From NCBI GenBank assembly GCA_002868945.1, contig PKTX01000040.1, positions 58,902-93,664 of the forward strand: 34,763 nt of DNA. The letters run 5' to 3'. This document shows, in pieces, positions 25,789-34,763 of this stretch (position 1 is the first letter of the stretch; each line of letters begins with the position of its first letter). The position numbers were made by a program, and so were the translations under genes. Source of the stretch: Desulfobulbaceae bacterium (lineage in GTDB: Bacteria; Desulfobacterota; Desulfobulbia; Desulfobulbales; SURF-16). The notes below the pieces were generated by a model. The model was not told the DNA's origin. It worked only from the letters and a program-made list of their open reading frames with translations, and ran no database searches.

Positions 25789-25817
25789 AGTTTAGGGTTG
25801 AATGTCCGGGGATGCAA
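25789..25817 (-). promoter_or_regulatory. Candidate sigma-70 promoter of the rhodanese-chemoreceptor-mauE set
   Basis: On the minus strand TTGCAT (25817-25812) is followed after 17 bases by TAAACT (25794-25789). Both hexamers are imperfect, which would suit an activator-dependent promoter. The start would be near 25782, about 58 bases before the ATG. Confidence 0.4.
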
Positions 25818-25836
25818 GCATTAATGTCTGTTAATA

Positions 25837-25850
25837 TTGATAAAAATTAA
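25837..25850. promoter_or_regulatory. FNR/CRP-type binding site
   Basis: TTGATAAAAATTAA matches the FNR consensus TTGAT-N4-ATCAA at nine of ten defined positions. Its centre lies about 61.5 bp upstream of the start predicted from the -35/-10 pair, the classic class I activator position. It would place the rhodanese set under oxygen or redox control. Confidence 0.5.
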
Positions 25851-25902
25851 TGAAACATTTCTTTTGTCAGGAACTGTTTGGGCAGGAGGGGGTAGAGGGG
25901 CC

Positions 25903-26526
25903 TCAACGCTCAAGAAGGCGGCTGATGGTTTCCAGGGAGAGCTCCACCTCGTTTCTCTCGTCAATGTCCTGGGGGCAGATGATAAAGAGATAAAAAGGCG
26001 TGGAGCTGATCATGAATTTGCGCACCACGGCCTTGTCTGCGTAATTGATGTCCATGGAGATGTTGTTGGCCTCGTGCTGGTCGAGAAAATGGCTGGCCTG
26101 GGCAATGGCGCCGCCGAGAACCGTGGCAAAGGCGGCCAGAACATCGGTCTCCACCGGGCTGTTGAAATCAGCCAGGGCCAGGCCCTGGTCATCGGCAATA
26201 ATGGCGCTGCTGAAACCGCCGCGCTGGCAGAGGATCTTCAGGGCGTTTTCCAGTTTTTCCTCGGTGTGGCCCTGTTCCAGAGGGAGGGGAGCGGTTTGCG
26301 TTGGTACGGTTTGGTGGCCCAGGTGTTCCGCTGTCGGTCGGGCCGGGCCGGCGGCCGGATCGGCAAAAGGAGCCGGGAAGAGGGACTGCTCTCCGGCAAG
26401 AGTGCTGCGCTCTGTCGGCTGCGGTACCTCGAAGGTAAGGTAGTCGGCAAGGCCTCCCGGCGGCAGAAGTTCTTGCAGGAGGGCGTGGCATTCCGTTATT
26501 TCAAAAGAGTCTTTCAGGTTGGGCAT
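25903..26526 (-). CDS. Roadblock/LC7-like protein with long N-terminal linker
   Basis: This 207-residue soluble protein has a short N-terminal segment (about 1-35), a Pro/Ala/Thr-rich probably disordered linker (about 36-85) and a C-terminal domain (about 88-205) resembling Roadblock/LC7 folds: KILCQRGGFSSAIIADDQGL followed by two helices and a strand. Roadblock proteins commonly regulate small GTPases (MglB on MglA) or act as scaffolds. It overlaps the ParA-like gene by 26 bases, and an AGGAAAC ribosome binding site lies within it. It is the last gene of the five-gene cluster. The N-terminal segment may be a docking peptide for the ParA-like ATPase, which is inference. Confidence 0.75.
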   Translation of the reverse strand: MPNLKDSFEITECHALLQELLPPGGLADYLTFEVPQPTERSTLAGEQSLFPAPFADPAAGPARPTAEHLGHQTVPTQTAPLPLEQGHTEEKLENALKILCQRGGFSSAIIADDQGLALADFNSPVETDVLAAFATVLGGAIAQASHFLDQHEANNISMDINYADKAVVRKFMISSTPFYLFIICPQDIDERNEVELSLETISRLLER

Positions 26527-27310
26527 GATTGTTTCCTGCTGATTGGCCGGCGGTGAGGCGGTTGATAACCTCCTCTGCCAACTGGTCGTAAAGGTGGTTC
26601 ATCTCCCTGGTCTGACCCAGGAGCTGAATGGCGCTAGCGTGGGCGGCTGCCCTTTCAAACTGGTGGGAGCGCGGCATAATGGTTGAAAAAAAGAGGCCCT
26701 GGGTAAAGGTGGTGCGCATGGCAGCCAGGGTGTCGATTTCATAGGGGTTCTGCTTGTCGAAATGGCTGGCCAGGATACCGAGCAGATGCAGCTCGGGGTT
26801 GAGTTTCTTGCGGACGCGGACCATGAGCCGCAACAGACCGGGCAGCGTCCTGACGGCATTGGCATGGCACGGCAGGACCAACAGGAGGGTGTGGCTGGCG
26901 GCAAAGGCCATGGCGCTCATGGCCTCGATGCCGCTTGGTGTGTCCAGCAGAACATAGTCATAGTCCTCGGCCAGTGAGCGGATAAGGGGCAGCAGGCCCC
27001 CTTTTCTGGCCTGCTGCTCCAGAAAAAAGGCGTCAGTCGGCTGTTTGACGCCGTTGCCGAGCAGGGCCAGGGGGAGTGCCAGGCTGCTCTCGATAATGGC
27101 TTGGTTCGGTGCGCAGCCCTTCATGATCTGCACCAGTCCGGCCTGTGTACCGGCCGGCAGGCCGGCTGCGGCCGCAACAGCCCCCAGGGGGTCGGTGTCC
27201 ACCAGCAGTACCCGGTGGCCCCGGCGCGCCAGGCTGATGCCCAGATTCATGGTGGTGGAGCTCTTTCCGGCACCTCCCTGGTGCCCTGCAATACTGATTA
27301 TGGTAGCCAC
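26501..27310 (-). CDS. ParA/MinD-family ATPase lacking the signature lysine
   Basis: This 269-residue ATPase has the deviant Walker A loop GHQGGAGKSS (9-18), an A' motif VLLVDTDPLG (about 34-43) and Walker B DYVLLDTPSG (about 98-107). In ParA/MinD proteins the P-loop begins with a signature Lys (KGGxGKT). Here that position is Gln11, while the catalytic Lys16 is kept. The carboxysome-positioning ATPase McdA is a known case with a changed signature lysine. The start is a GTG with AGGAG 5 bases upstream, inside the end of the preceding response regulator gene. No ParB or plasmid partition site is nearby, so a role in placing a protein complex fits better than DNA partition. Confidence 0.88.
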   Translation of the reverse strand: MATIISIAGHQGGAGKSSTTMNLGISLARRGHRVLLVDTDPLGAVAAAAGLPAGTQAGLVQIMKGCAPNQAIIESSLALPLALLGNGVKQPTDAFFLEQQARKGGLLPLIRSLAEDYDYVLLDTPSGIEAMSAMAFAASHTLLLVLPCHANAVRTLPGLLRLMVRVRKKLNPELHLLGILASHFDKQNPYEIDTLAAMRTTFTQGLFFSTIMPRSHQFERAAAHASAIQLLGQTREMNHLYDQLAEEVINRLTAGQSAGNNHAQPERLF

Positions 27311-27312
27311 TG

Positions 27313-28269
27313 TTACTCCTGTGTCCTGTTTTTTGGTCCGGCATCTTCAGATGCGGCCTGGTAGTCGATAATCCCACGGGCCCGGGCCGTTGCAACCAGG
27401 GTCACGTTGTCCGGCAGATCGCCCGGCATGCTCGTCAGGAGGTCGAAGAGGGCCATGGGAAAGGCGTCGGCAACGGCCTGGATGGCGGGGAAATCCGTAG
27501 CCTCGCCTGTCAGCCTGACCACCATGTTGTCCGGCCCCAGTTGCCGGGCCCTTTCCCTGAACTCGTCGGCCTGGCTGACGCTGTAGAGCAGCAGGTGTTC
27601 AATGGTGGAGTTCTCTTCGCTTGCTGTTTCATCAAGGATGTCATAGCGGGCCAGAAAGGTGCCGTGTTGCCGTAAAATGAGTCTGATCAGGGCCTGCCTG
27701 CCGCGAAAGCGACCTTGCCGAATGCGGACAATGGCTCCTGCTTTGATGGCAATCTCGCCTGCCATCTCCGGAAAAGTAATGGTACATGTCTTGGCGGCCA
27801 GCGCCATGCCCTGCAGCAGTTCCGCCAGGCCAACCGCCTCTATACGGCCCTGCATGGTGCCGGGCGGCACGGCGGCCGGTTTCCGGGCGCGGCGCAGCAC
27901 TGCCTTGATCCGGGCGGTGAGTTCGGCACTGTCAAAGGGCTTGGTGATATAATCATCACCACCCCCTTCAAGGCCTTTGATCTTCAAGTATTGGCGATTG
28001 AGGCTGCTGAGGAAGATCACCGGGATATCCGCCAGGCCGGTCTTGGCCCGCAACGAGGTCAGGGTCTGAAAGCCGTCCATGCCCGGCATGTTGATGTCGA
28101 GAATAATCAGGTCAACAGGGGTGGTGGCGGCAATCTCCAGGGCCTCCTGGCCGCTGTAGGCGTGCAGGACCGCGTAGCCGCTGAGTTTGAGTTGATGTTC
28201 GAGGATGAGATGCTGGCCCTCGTCATCGTCAATTATCAGTATCTGGGTGGTTGTCACTGCCTGCCTCAT
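27313..28269 (-). CDS. Response regulator with DUF4388 (PatA-like) output
   Basis: This 318-residue protein has an N-terminal receiver (Asp14/Asp15, phospho-acceptor Asp58 in LIILDINMPGMDG, Lys110) and a C-terminal DUF4388 domain (about 139-235: MQGRIEAVGLAELLQGMALA, then GAIVRIRQGRFRG), then a helical tail. DUF4388 domains occur in gliding and chemosensory regulators and have no known DNA-binding role. The frame opens 70 codons upstream, but the receiver sets the start at ATG 28269; a GTG at 28257 with GAGG 6 bases upstream is a good alternative. Two bases separate its stop from the ParA-like gene. The HPt hybrid kinase across the divergent promoter is a natural phosphodonor. Confidence 0.9.
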   Translation of the reverse strand: MRQAVTTTQILIIDDDEGQHLILEHQLKLSGYAVLHAYSGQEALEIAATTPVDLIILDINMPGMDGFQTLTSLRAKTGLADIPVIFLSSLNRQYLKIKGLEGGGDDYITKPFDSAELTARIKAVLRRARKPAAVPPGTMQGRIEAVGLAELLQGMALAAKTCTITFPEMAGEIAIKAGAIVRIRQGRFRGRQALIRLILRQHGTFLARYDILDETASEENSTIEHLLLYSVSQADEFRERARQLGPDNMVVRLTGEATDFPAIQAVADAFPMALFDLLTSMPGDLPDNVTLVATARARGIIDYQAASEDAGPKNRTQE

Positions 28270-28360
28270 GTGTGACCTGGTGCGCATGGAAGATGCTGAT
28301 AGACGGCCCGGTGTGACCCTCGACCTGTACGAAGCAACGTCGCGCCGGTCGGGCCCCTGT

Positions 28361-29107
28361 TTACGGGATGGGGTAGCTGTCACCCAGCCGATCAAAGCCG
28401 CATTCCAGGCTGTCAACCCAGTCAATGAAGCGCTGAACCATCTCCGGCCCGGCAAAAACACCGCCGTGTTGAGGAGCAATGGTGTCGATTTCCAGCTGGC
28501 GCACGGTGTTGACCCACATCTTCAGCGGTTTGGTGCCGGGCATATAGCGGTGATGGAAGCCCTCCATGAATTGAATATGGTGGTCAAAATCTTCGACAAA
28601 CTGATTTTTGCCGCCCACGGAGGCCCCCAGGTCGCCGCTGTAGAGGATCCTGGCCTGCGGATCATATACCTGGAAGTTGCCCGGCGAGTGCAGGAAGTGG
28701 GCCGGTATCAGTTTCAGTTCACAGCCGCCCAGGTTGACGGCCAGACCATCGTCCGGGATAGGTGTTATTTGGTTGAGCACCATCTTGTCCACACCGAAAT
28801 GGGTGATAAAGCGCATCCAGATCTCCGGCAGGAGGCCGCGGGCCGATGTGGTCATCAGCCAGCCGTTGGCGGCGGCGATGATGTCTGGGTCCTGGTGGGA
28901 GAAGAATATATACTTGAGATTGTTGATGGAGGTCAGGGAGGTGATTTCCGTAAAAAGCTTGGTGAAAATCTTGTGGCCACCGGGATCAAGGAGCATGGCC
29001 TCGTTGTTGTGGACGATAATGTGCTGGTTGCTGTCAACCATATGGGCAAAGGAGAGGTCGTTGACGCAGATGTTTTTGTGACCGTCGGCTTCATAGAGAG
29101 TGTACAT
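28361..29107 (-). CDS. ODP-like diiron metallo-beta-lactamase-fold protein
   Basis: This 248-residue protein is a stand-alone metallo-beta-lactamase domain of the flavodiiron type. All six metal ligands can be placed: His71, Asp73 and Asp75 in SHQDPDI, His140 in HFLHSPGNF, Asp159 in YSGDLG and His214 in PQHG. It lacks the flavodoxin domain of FprA enzymes and has no membrane segment. Its closest described role is the oxygen-binding diiron protein (ODP) of Treponema denticola, which signals O2 to the chemotaxis machinery. Here it sits between a Roadblock protein and a response regulator, so an O2 sensor is more likely than an O2 or NO reductase. GGAG lies 6 bases before the ATG. Confidence 0.85.
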   Translation of the reverse strand: MYTLYEADGHKNICVNDLSFAHMVDSNQHIIVHNNEAMLLDPGGHKIFTKLFTEITSLTSINNLKYIFFSHQDPDIIAAANGWLMTTSARGLLPEIWMRFITHFGVDKMVLNQITPIPDDGLAVNLGGCELKLIPAHFLHSPGNFQVYDPQARILYSGDLGASVGGKNQFVEDFDHHIQFMEGFHHRYMPGTKPLKMWVNTVRQLEIDTIAPQHGGVFAGPEMVQRFIDWVDSLECGFDRLGDSYPIP

Positions 29108-29175
29108 GGCAGCTCCGAAAGTGGCATGGGTGAGTAAAGGGCAATGTTAAGGCGGGAAGGGAGGAGAAAGGGGGC

Positions 29176-29544
29176 TTAGGCAATGATCTCCGCCAGTTCC
29201 CGGGCTGCCCTGGACATGTCGAGAAAGATGAGGCCCAGCTTGGCCTCTTTCCTGGTCAGGGCCACCAGCACGGCATGGGGGCCGGCGTGAGACATGATGA
29301 TATAGCCCTCCTTGCCCTTGACAAAGAGTTGCTCAAGGTCCTTTTTGTTGAGTTCCGTACAGATTCTGACTCCCATGGATATCATCACGGAGCTGATGGC
29401 GGCCACATGATCTTCATCCATGCCCTGGGGCAGGGCGCTGGCAATAATCAGACCGTCCTCGGTAACAACGGCGCATGCCTCGATGTCGGCGGACGTGGCC
29501 TTCAGATTGCTTAAGGATTGATTCAGCTGGTCGGTCCTGGTCAT
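29176..29544 (-). CDS. Roadblock/LC7 domain protein (MglB-like)
   Basis: This 122-residue single-domain Roadblock/LC7 protein carries ADIEACAVVTEDGLIIASALP and the helix-strand pattern of MglB-type proteins. In the family such proteins form dimers that regulate Ras-like GTPases or serve as scaffolds. No MglA-type GTPase lies in the window. It is the first gene of the five-gene cluster, with AAGGAGA 5 bases before the ATG, and is divergent from the HPt hybrid kinase. The next gene, 68 bases on, is the diiron ODP-like protein. I infer that it is a partner or scaffold in the same sensory module. Confidence 0.92.
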   Translation of the reverse strand: MTRTDQLNQSLSNLKATSADIEACAVVTEDGLIIASALPQGMDEDHVAAISSVMISMGVRICTELNKKDLEQLFVKGKEGYIIMSHAGPHAVLVALTRKEAKLGLIFLDMSRAARELAEIIA

Positions 29545-29723
29545 ACTCTTCTCCTTGAAATGGTAGGCAACATTTGCTAATAATTATTCTTATCATGTAA
29601 CGTGAAAAAAAATGAAATTTCAAGAGGAAATGTAGCCTCTTCGGCGCGTGCGACAAAATGCCGCGCTTGCTGAAGGGGAAGAGGGGGTCTGCTGTGTCAC
29701 GTCAGGAACAAGGGGGCAAAATA
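29545..29723. promoter_or_regulatory. Divergent promoter region between Roadblock cluster and hybrid kinase
   Basis: This AT-rich region must hold promoters in both directions. On the minus strand TTGAAA (about 29622-29617) is five of six to the -35 consensus, but the hexamer 17 bases on (TTACAT) is a poor -10. A short inverted repeat AAGAGG-N8-CCTCTT lies at about 29621-29640. I see no clear activator site. Confidence 0.35.
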
Positions 29724-31763
29724 ATGGTTGCGGCTGATAACCGCGAGGCGGCCGGCCTGGTTGCCGAGCATACCGCCCTGCCTTTGGCCTTGGTGCGGCA
29801 GGGAGATATCGTCTGGGTAAACCGCGCTCTGGCGGATCTCTTTGCCTGCCGGCGCCGCGATCTGCTTGGCCGAAAGTGGCACGACTTTCGGATGTCCGTC
29901 TTTGCCGGTGAGATCGGCATCAGTGTCGAAGGGGTCAGCTACTGTCTGCGGCTTCGTAACTGCCGGGGCGTGCACTTCTGGGCTGATTTCTCCGGCAGTC
30001 CGGTTGATGAGGAAGACCCGGAGGCCGGCGAGGTCTGGACCATTCGTGATATTACCGTGCAGAAAGAGGCGGCAGACGCCCTGCAGCTGGCCAAGGAGGC
30101 GGCGGATCAGGCCACTCGGGCCAAGGGTGAATTCCTGGCCAATATGAGTCATGAGATCCGCACTCCCATGCATGTGATTGTCGGCATGACCGGTCTGGTG
30201 CTGGAAGGGGAGATGGCTGCGCAGCAGCGCTCCTACCTGCGCCACATCAAGGAATCGGCCCACTCTCTGCTGGGTTTGCTCAACGATATCCTCGACTATT
30301 CCAAGGTGGAAAGCGGTGGCATGGACTTGGAGCAGGCGCCCTTTGCCTTTGATGAGCTGGTCAGCGGTGTGGTGGAAAGTTTCAGGCATTCCGCCGCGGA
30401 AAAAGGTCTTTTCCTGAAGGGAGAGGTCGCCTGCCGGACCTGTGCCCTGCCGGTGGGTGACGCCCTGCGTCTCAGACAGGTTCTGGTCAATCTGGTGAGT
30501 AATGCCGTCAAGTTTACCGGCAGGGGCGGCGTGACCATCAGGGCGACCCTGAAAGAGGAGAGCGCTGACCGGCTGCAGGCCACCTTTGCCGTCCATGATA
30601 CCGGCATTGGTATTGCCGAAGATAAAAGGGAGCGGATCTTTGCCGACTTTGTGCAGGCGGACAGTTCAACGTCGCGACACTATGGCGGCACCGGTCTTGG
30701 CTTGGCCATCTGCCGGCAGTTGGTGGCGCTGATGGGCGGCATAATCGAGGTGGAGAGCAGCCAGGGCTGCGGCAGTATCTTTTCCTGTACCATGCCTCTG
30801 GCCCGGCAGCGGCCGGGTCGGGGGAGGTCTGCCGTGGCCGGCAGGGCCGTGCATCACGGCGCTGTCAGCCGCCCTGCCGAGCCCAGGGCCATTTTGCTGG
30901 CCGAGGATCATCCGGCCAATCAGGAGCTGGCCCTGGCCATTCTGGAGCAAGCCGGTCACCAGATCACCCTGGTCGACAACGGACTGCAGGTCTTGGCAAA
31001 GCTGGCGGAGCAGGATTTTGATCATATCCTCATGGACATGCAGATGCCGGAGCTGGACGGCCTGACCACCAGTCGATATATCCGTTCCCTTGAGCAGGGC
31101 AAGCCGGTCAGCCTGCCTGCCGGGGTCGTCGGTCTGCATGATATCCTGGCGCGGCGCCTGACCGGTGCTCATAACCATATCATCGCCATGACCGCGGATG
31201 CCATGCCGGAGCAGAAGCAGCGATCTTTGGCCGCCGGTATTGATCACTACCTGGTCAAACCGTATGAGAAGGAGGTTCTGCTCGCCATGGTCGCCGATCG
31301 TCCTGATCGGGAGCGGCCGGCCCGGTCGGCGGTGCTGCCTGGTTGCGGCCTGGCAAAGGTATGGCGGCATCAGGTGTGGGACAATGTGGCCCGCGCCTTT
31401 GGCATGAACGAGGAAAAAACCAGCAAGGTGGTGGATACCTATGGTCGTTCACTGCTGAAAAACTTTGTTCATCTGGACCAGGCCCTCTCCACGGGGAATT
31501 ATCAGGAAATCGAGTATCATGCCCACTCCATCAAGGGTGCCTTCTTGAACCTGGGCCTGCCGGCCTTTGCCGAGCTTGCCGGAGATATGGAAAGACGGGC
31601 GGCCGGCCAGGATGACAGGGGGTTTGGGGAAATGACGGCCGCCATGCTGGACAATCTCCAGCCCTATCTGGCGGAATTCCCCGAGTTTGTCGACTACCGG
31701 CCCCGATTTTCCGGGGTGCGCCGTGCCGGTTCCGGGCCGGACGGTGCCGACCAGGTCGGCTGA
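29724..31763 (+). CDS. Cytoplasmic PAS-hybrid histidine kinase with HPt domain
   Basis: No membrane segment is seen. From MVAADNREA the 679 residues hold a PAS domain (about 14-115), HisKA with His143 in NMSHEIRTPM, an ATPase domain (NLVSNAVKFTG; DTGIGIAED; GGTGLGLAIC), a receiver with Asp438 in ILMDMQMPELDG, and an HPt domain with His601 (HSIKGAFLNLG). This is a complete His-Asp-His phosphorelay in one chain. The receiver has an insertion of about 25 residues (456-482) before its fourth strand. The frame opens at 29658, but that ATG has no ribosome binding site; ATG 29724 has AAGGGGG 7-8 bases upstream and GTG 29694 is also plausible. Its phospho-target may be the DUF4388 response regulator. 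Confidence 0.92.
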   Translation: MVAADNREAAGLVAEHTALPLALVRQGDIVWVNRALADLFACRRRDLLGRKWHDFRMSVFAGEIGISVEGVSYCLRLRNCRGVHFWADFSGSPVDEEDPEAGEVWTIRDITVQKEAADALQLAKEAADQATRAKGEFLANMSHEIRTPMHVIVGMTGLVLEGEMAAQQRSYLRHIKESAHSLLGLLNDILDYSKVESGGMDLEQAPFAFDELVSGVVESFRHSAAEKGLFLKGEVACRTCALPVGDALRLRQVLVNLVSNAVKFTGRGGVTIRATLKEESADRLQATFAVHDTGIGIAEDKRERIFADFVQADSSTSRHYGGTGLGLAICRQLVALMGGIIEVESSQGCGSIFSCTMPLARQRPGRGRSAVAGRAVHHGAVSRPAEPRAILLAEDHPANQELALAILEQAGHQITLVDNGLQVLAKLAEQDFDHILMDMQMPELDGLTTSRYIRSLEQGKPVSLPAGVVGLHDILARRLTGAHNHIIAMTADAMPEQKQRSLAAGIDHYLVKPYEKEVLLAMVADRPDRERPARSAVLPGCGLAKVWRHQVWDNVARAFGMNEEKTSKVVDTYGRSLLKNFVHLDQALSTGNYQEIEYHAHSIKGAFLNLGLPAFAELAGDMERRAAGQDDRGFGEMTAAMLDNLQPYLAEFPEFVDYRPRFSGVRRAGSGPDGADQVG

Positions 31764-31800
31764 CACAACGGCCGGCCGTGCTCCATCCGCATTGCATTCT

Positions 31801-34151
<2,351 letters not shown>

Positions 34152-34203
34152 GTCGGCGGTTGTTGGGCTGTGCAACAATCAATAAGGCAAATTTCTTTTG
34201 TCA

Positions 34204-34232
34204 GTGAAGGGTGAGGCGTCAGGGGTGAGGAG
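34204..34232 (+). repeat. Degenerate heptamer tandem repeat
   Basis: Four consecutive 7-base units read GTGAAGG, GTGAGGC, GTCAGGG and GTGAGGA, followed by GT. The units vary by one or two bases. Such heptamer arrays are common intergenic minisatellites in some bacterial genomes. Confidence 0.5.
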
Positions 34233-34285
34233 TAAAAAAGCTCTCGCTCAGCGGTTTTCTTGATTCCCTTTACAGCTCTTTCCTT

Positions 34286-34348
34286 ATCCACTGTTCGCAA
34301 GAATGGGAAGGTGCGGAATGAGGATAAGCCGGGAGTCAGAAGACCTCC
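34286..34348 (+). ncRNA. 3' half of a cobalamin riboswitch (probably a remnant)
   Basis: The order of conserved blocks matches the end of the cobalamin riboswitch: CCACTG (34288-34293), a small TTC-GCAA-GAA hairpin, GGGAAGG (34305-34311), GGAATGAGGATAAGCCGGG (about 34315-34333) and AGTCAGAAGACC (34334-34345). I cannot find the 5' half (the GGTGAAAATCC and GCAACTGT blocks) upstream, so it looks truncated. No gene follows within the window. Confidence 0.6.
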
Positions 34349-34415
34349 CTTAAACGTGAAGGTGCAGATCCCCGTGGACCAGGGATTTCGCCAGGTTATC
34401 TGTGGAAAAATCAGG

Positions 34416-34455
34416 AAATCCCCGGATCAATGTTTATTGGTCCGGGGATTTTTTT
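34416..34455 (+). terminator. Strong intrinsic terminator
   Basis: The stem AAATCCCCGGATCAAT pairs with ATTGGTCCGGGGATTT (one G-T wobble) around a GTTT loop and runs into seven or more Ts. It could end icd transcription or be the expression platform of the riboswitch-like element just upstream. Confidence 0.85.
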
Positions 34456-34663
34456 GCCCTTATCTCCGGACCGTGGGAAGGGCAAACACGCTGCTCGCCG
34501 CCGGTGTCCTTTCTGCTTGACCAGTAGCCCGATTCGAGGCCCTTTTATAAAGATTTTGCTATTACCCGGGGTTGTGACGTAAAATAGTCGGCAGATTGCA
34601 GTCCACGCCAGCATGGGTTTTGTCTTACATGGTTGATGGACACGCAAAAATTCCATTTTTTCG

Positions 34664-34763
34664 TTAACAGCCCGTTGAAAAACTACTGCGCTCGAAGGTC
34701 TCTCTTCGTTCGCTATCTACTGATGCGTCGTCAAAATTCGGCTCAAAATGCTCATTTACCCAT
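34664..34763. repeat. Partial dispersed intergenic repeat at window edge
   Basis: The stretch begins with CAGCCCGTTGAAAAACTACT and includes a hairpin: CGAAG (34693-34697) with CTTCG (34704-34708), extended by GCG and CGC across an internal mismatch. From memory, similar CGTTGAAAAAC-type elements recur between genes in Desulfobacterota genomes. It is cut by the window end, so its full length is unknown. Confidence 0.45.

Larger units (their letters stand above)
34152..34763. other. Non-coding region after icd
   Basis: No credible gene lies here. The region holds, in order, a short heptamer repeat, a riboswitch-like fragment, a strong terminator and part of a dispersed repeat (all listed separately). 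The stretch 34456-34663 shows no clear signal to me. Confidence 0.6.

Noticed and set aside
26501-27310. Plasmid or chromosome partition locus (parAB)
   Set aside because: No ParB-like gene or repeated centromere-like sites are nearby, and the neighbours are signalling proteins.
34191-34204. Exact 14-base match (ATTTCTTTTGTCAG) with 25857-25870
   Set aside because: A match of this length is expected by chance in a window of this size, and the flanks do not align.

Overview
The window is GC-rich and densely coded, and I read it as part of the chromosome of a Gram-negative anaerobe, probably Desulfobacterota (Desulfobulbales-like). That assignment is inference. It rests on the exeA-gspB-to-gspN order, chemoreceptors with an acidic DDDDFEDF tail, a stand-alone diiron metallo-beta-lactamase protein, a monomeric NADP isocitrate dehydrogenase, and an intergenic repeat beginning with a CAGCCCGTTGAAAAACT-type sequence. 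There is no rRNA, tRNA, CRISPR array or transposase that I can support.

Region 1 (552-14712, minus strand) is one compact type II secretion operon of 14 genes, read exeA, gspB, C, D, E, F, G, H, I, J, K, L, M, N. Many junctions overlap as ATGA, TAATG or TGATG. The prepilin peptidase gspO is not in the window. Upstream is an ~880-base non-coding stretch (14713-15594) with two hairpins near exeA and a degenerate copy of the palindromic repeat at the left edge of the window.

Region 2 (15595-22640, minus strand) is a sensory block: a MASE3-PAS-PAS hybrid kinase, an overlapping NtrC-type response regulator, then a chemoreceptor and CheW. Between regulator and chemoreceptor lies a good sigma-54 promoter (TGGCACATAATCTGCT), with a perfect 11-bp inverted repeat about 143 bp upstream of the predicted start. 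This suggests a closed circuit in which the kinase and regulator drive expression of the chemoreceptor and CheW.

Region 3 (22973-25724, minus strand) is an unusual three-gene set: exported tandem rhodanese, chemoreceptor, and a MauE-type redox membrane protein whose start overlaps the chemoreceptor stop. An FNR-like box lies about 61.5 bp upstream of the predicted transcription start.

Region 4 (25903-29544, minus strand) is the best candidate for a little-described system. It encodes a Roadblock/LC7 protein, an ODP-like diiron metallo-beta-lactamase protein, a response regulator with a DUF4388 domain, a ParA/MinD-like ATPase whose signature lysine is Gln, and a second Roadblock-like protein with a long linker. 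A cytoplasmic PAS-hybrid kinase ending in an HPt domain (29724-31763, plus strand) is divergently transcribed from it. I suggest an oxygen- or redox-sensing module coupled to intracellular positioning or polarity. No CheA, CheR, CheB or MglA is present, so partners must lie elsewhere.

Region 5 (31923-34763, plus strand) has the monomeric isocitrate dehydrogenase gene, then about 610 non-coding bases holding short heptamer repeats, what looks like the 3' half of a cobalamin riboswitch, a strong intrinsic terminator, and part of a dispersed intergenic repeat running off the edge.
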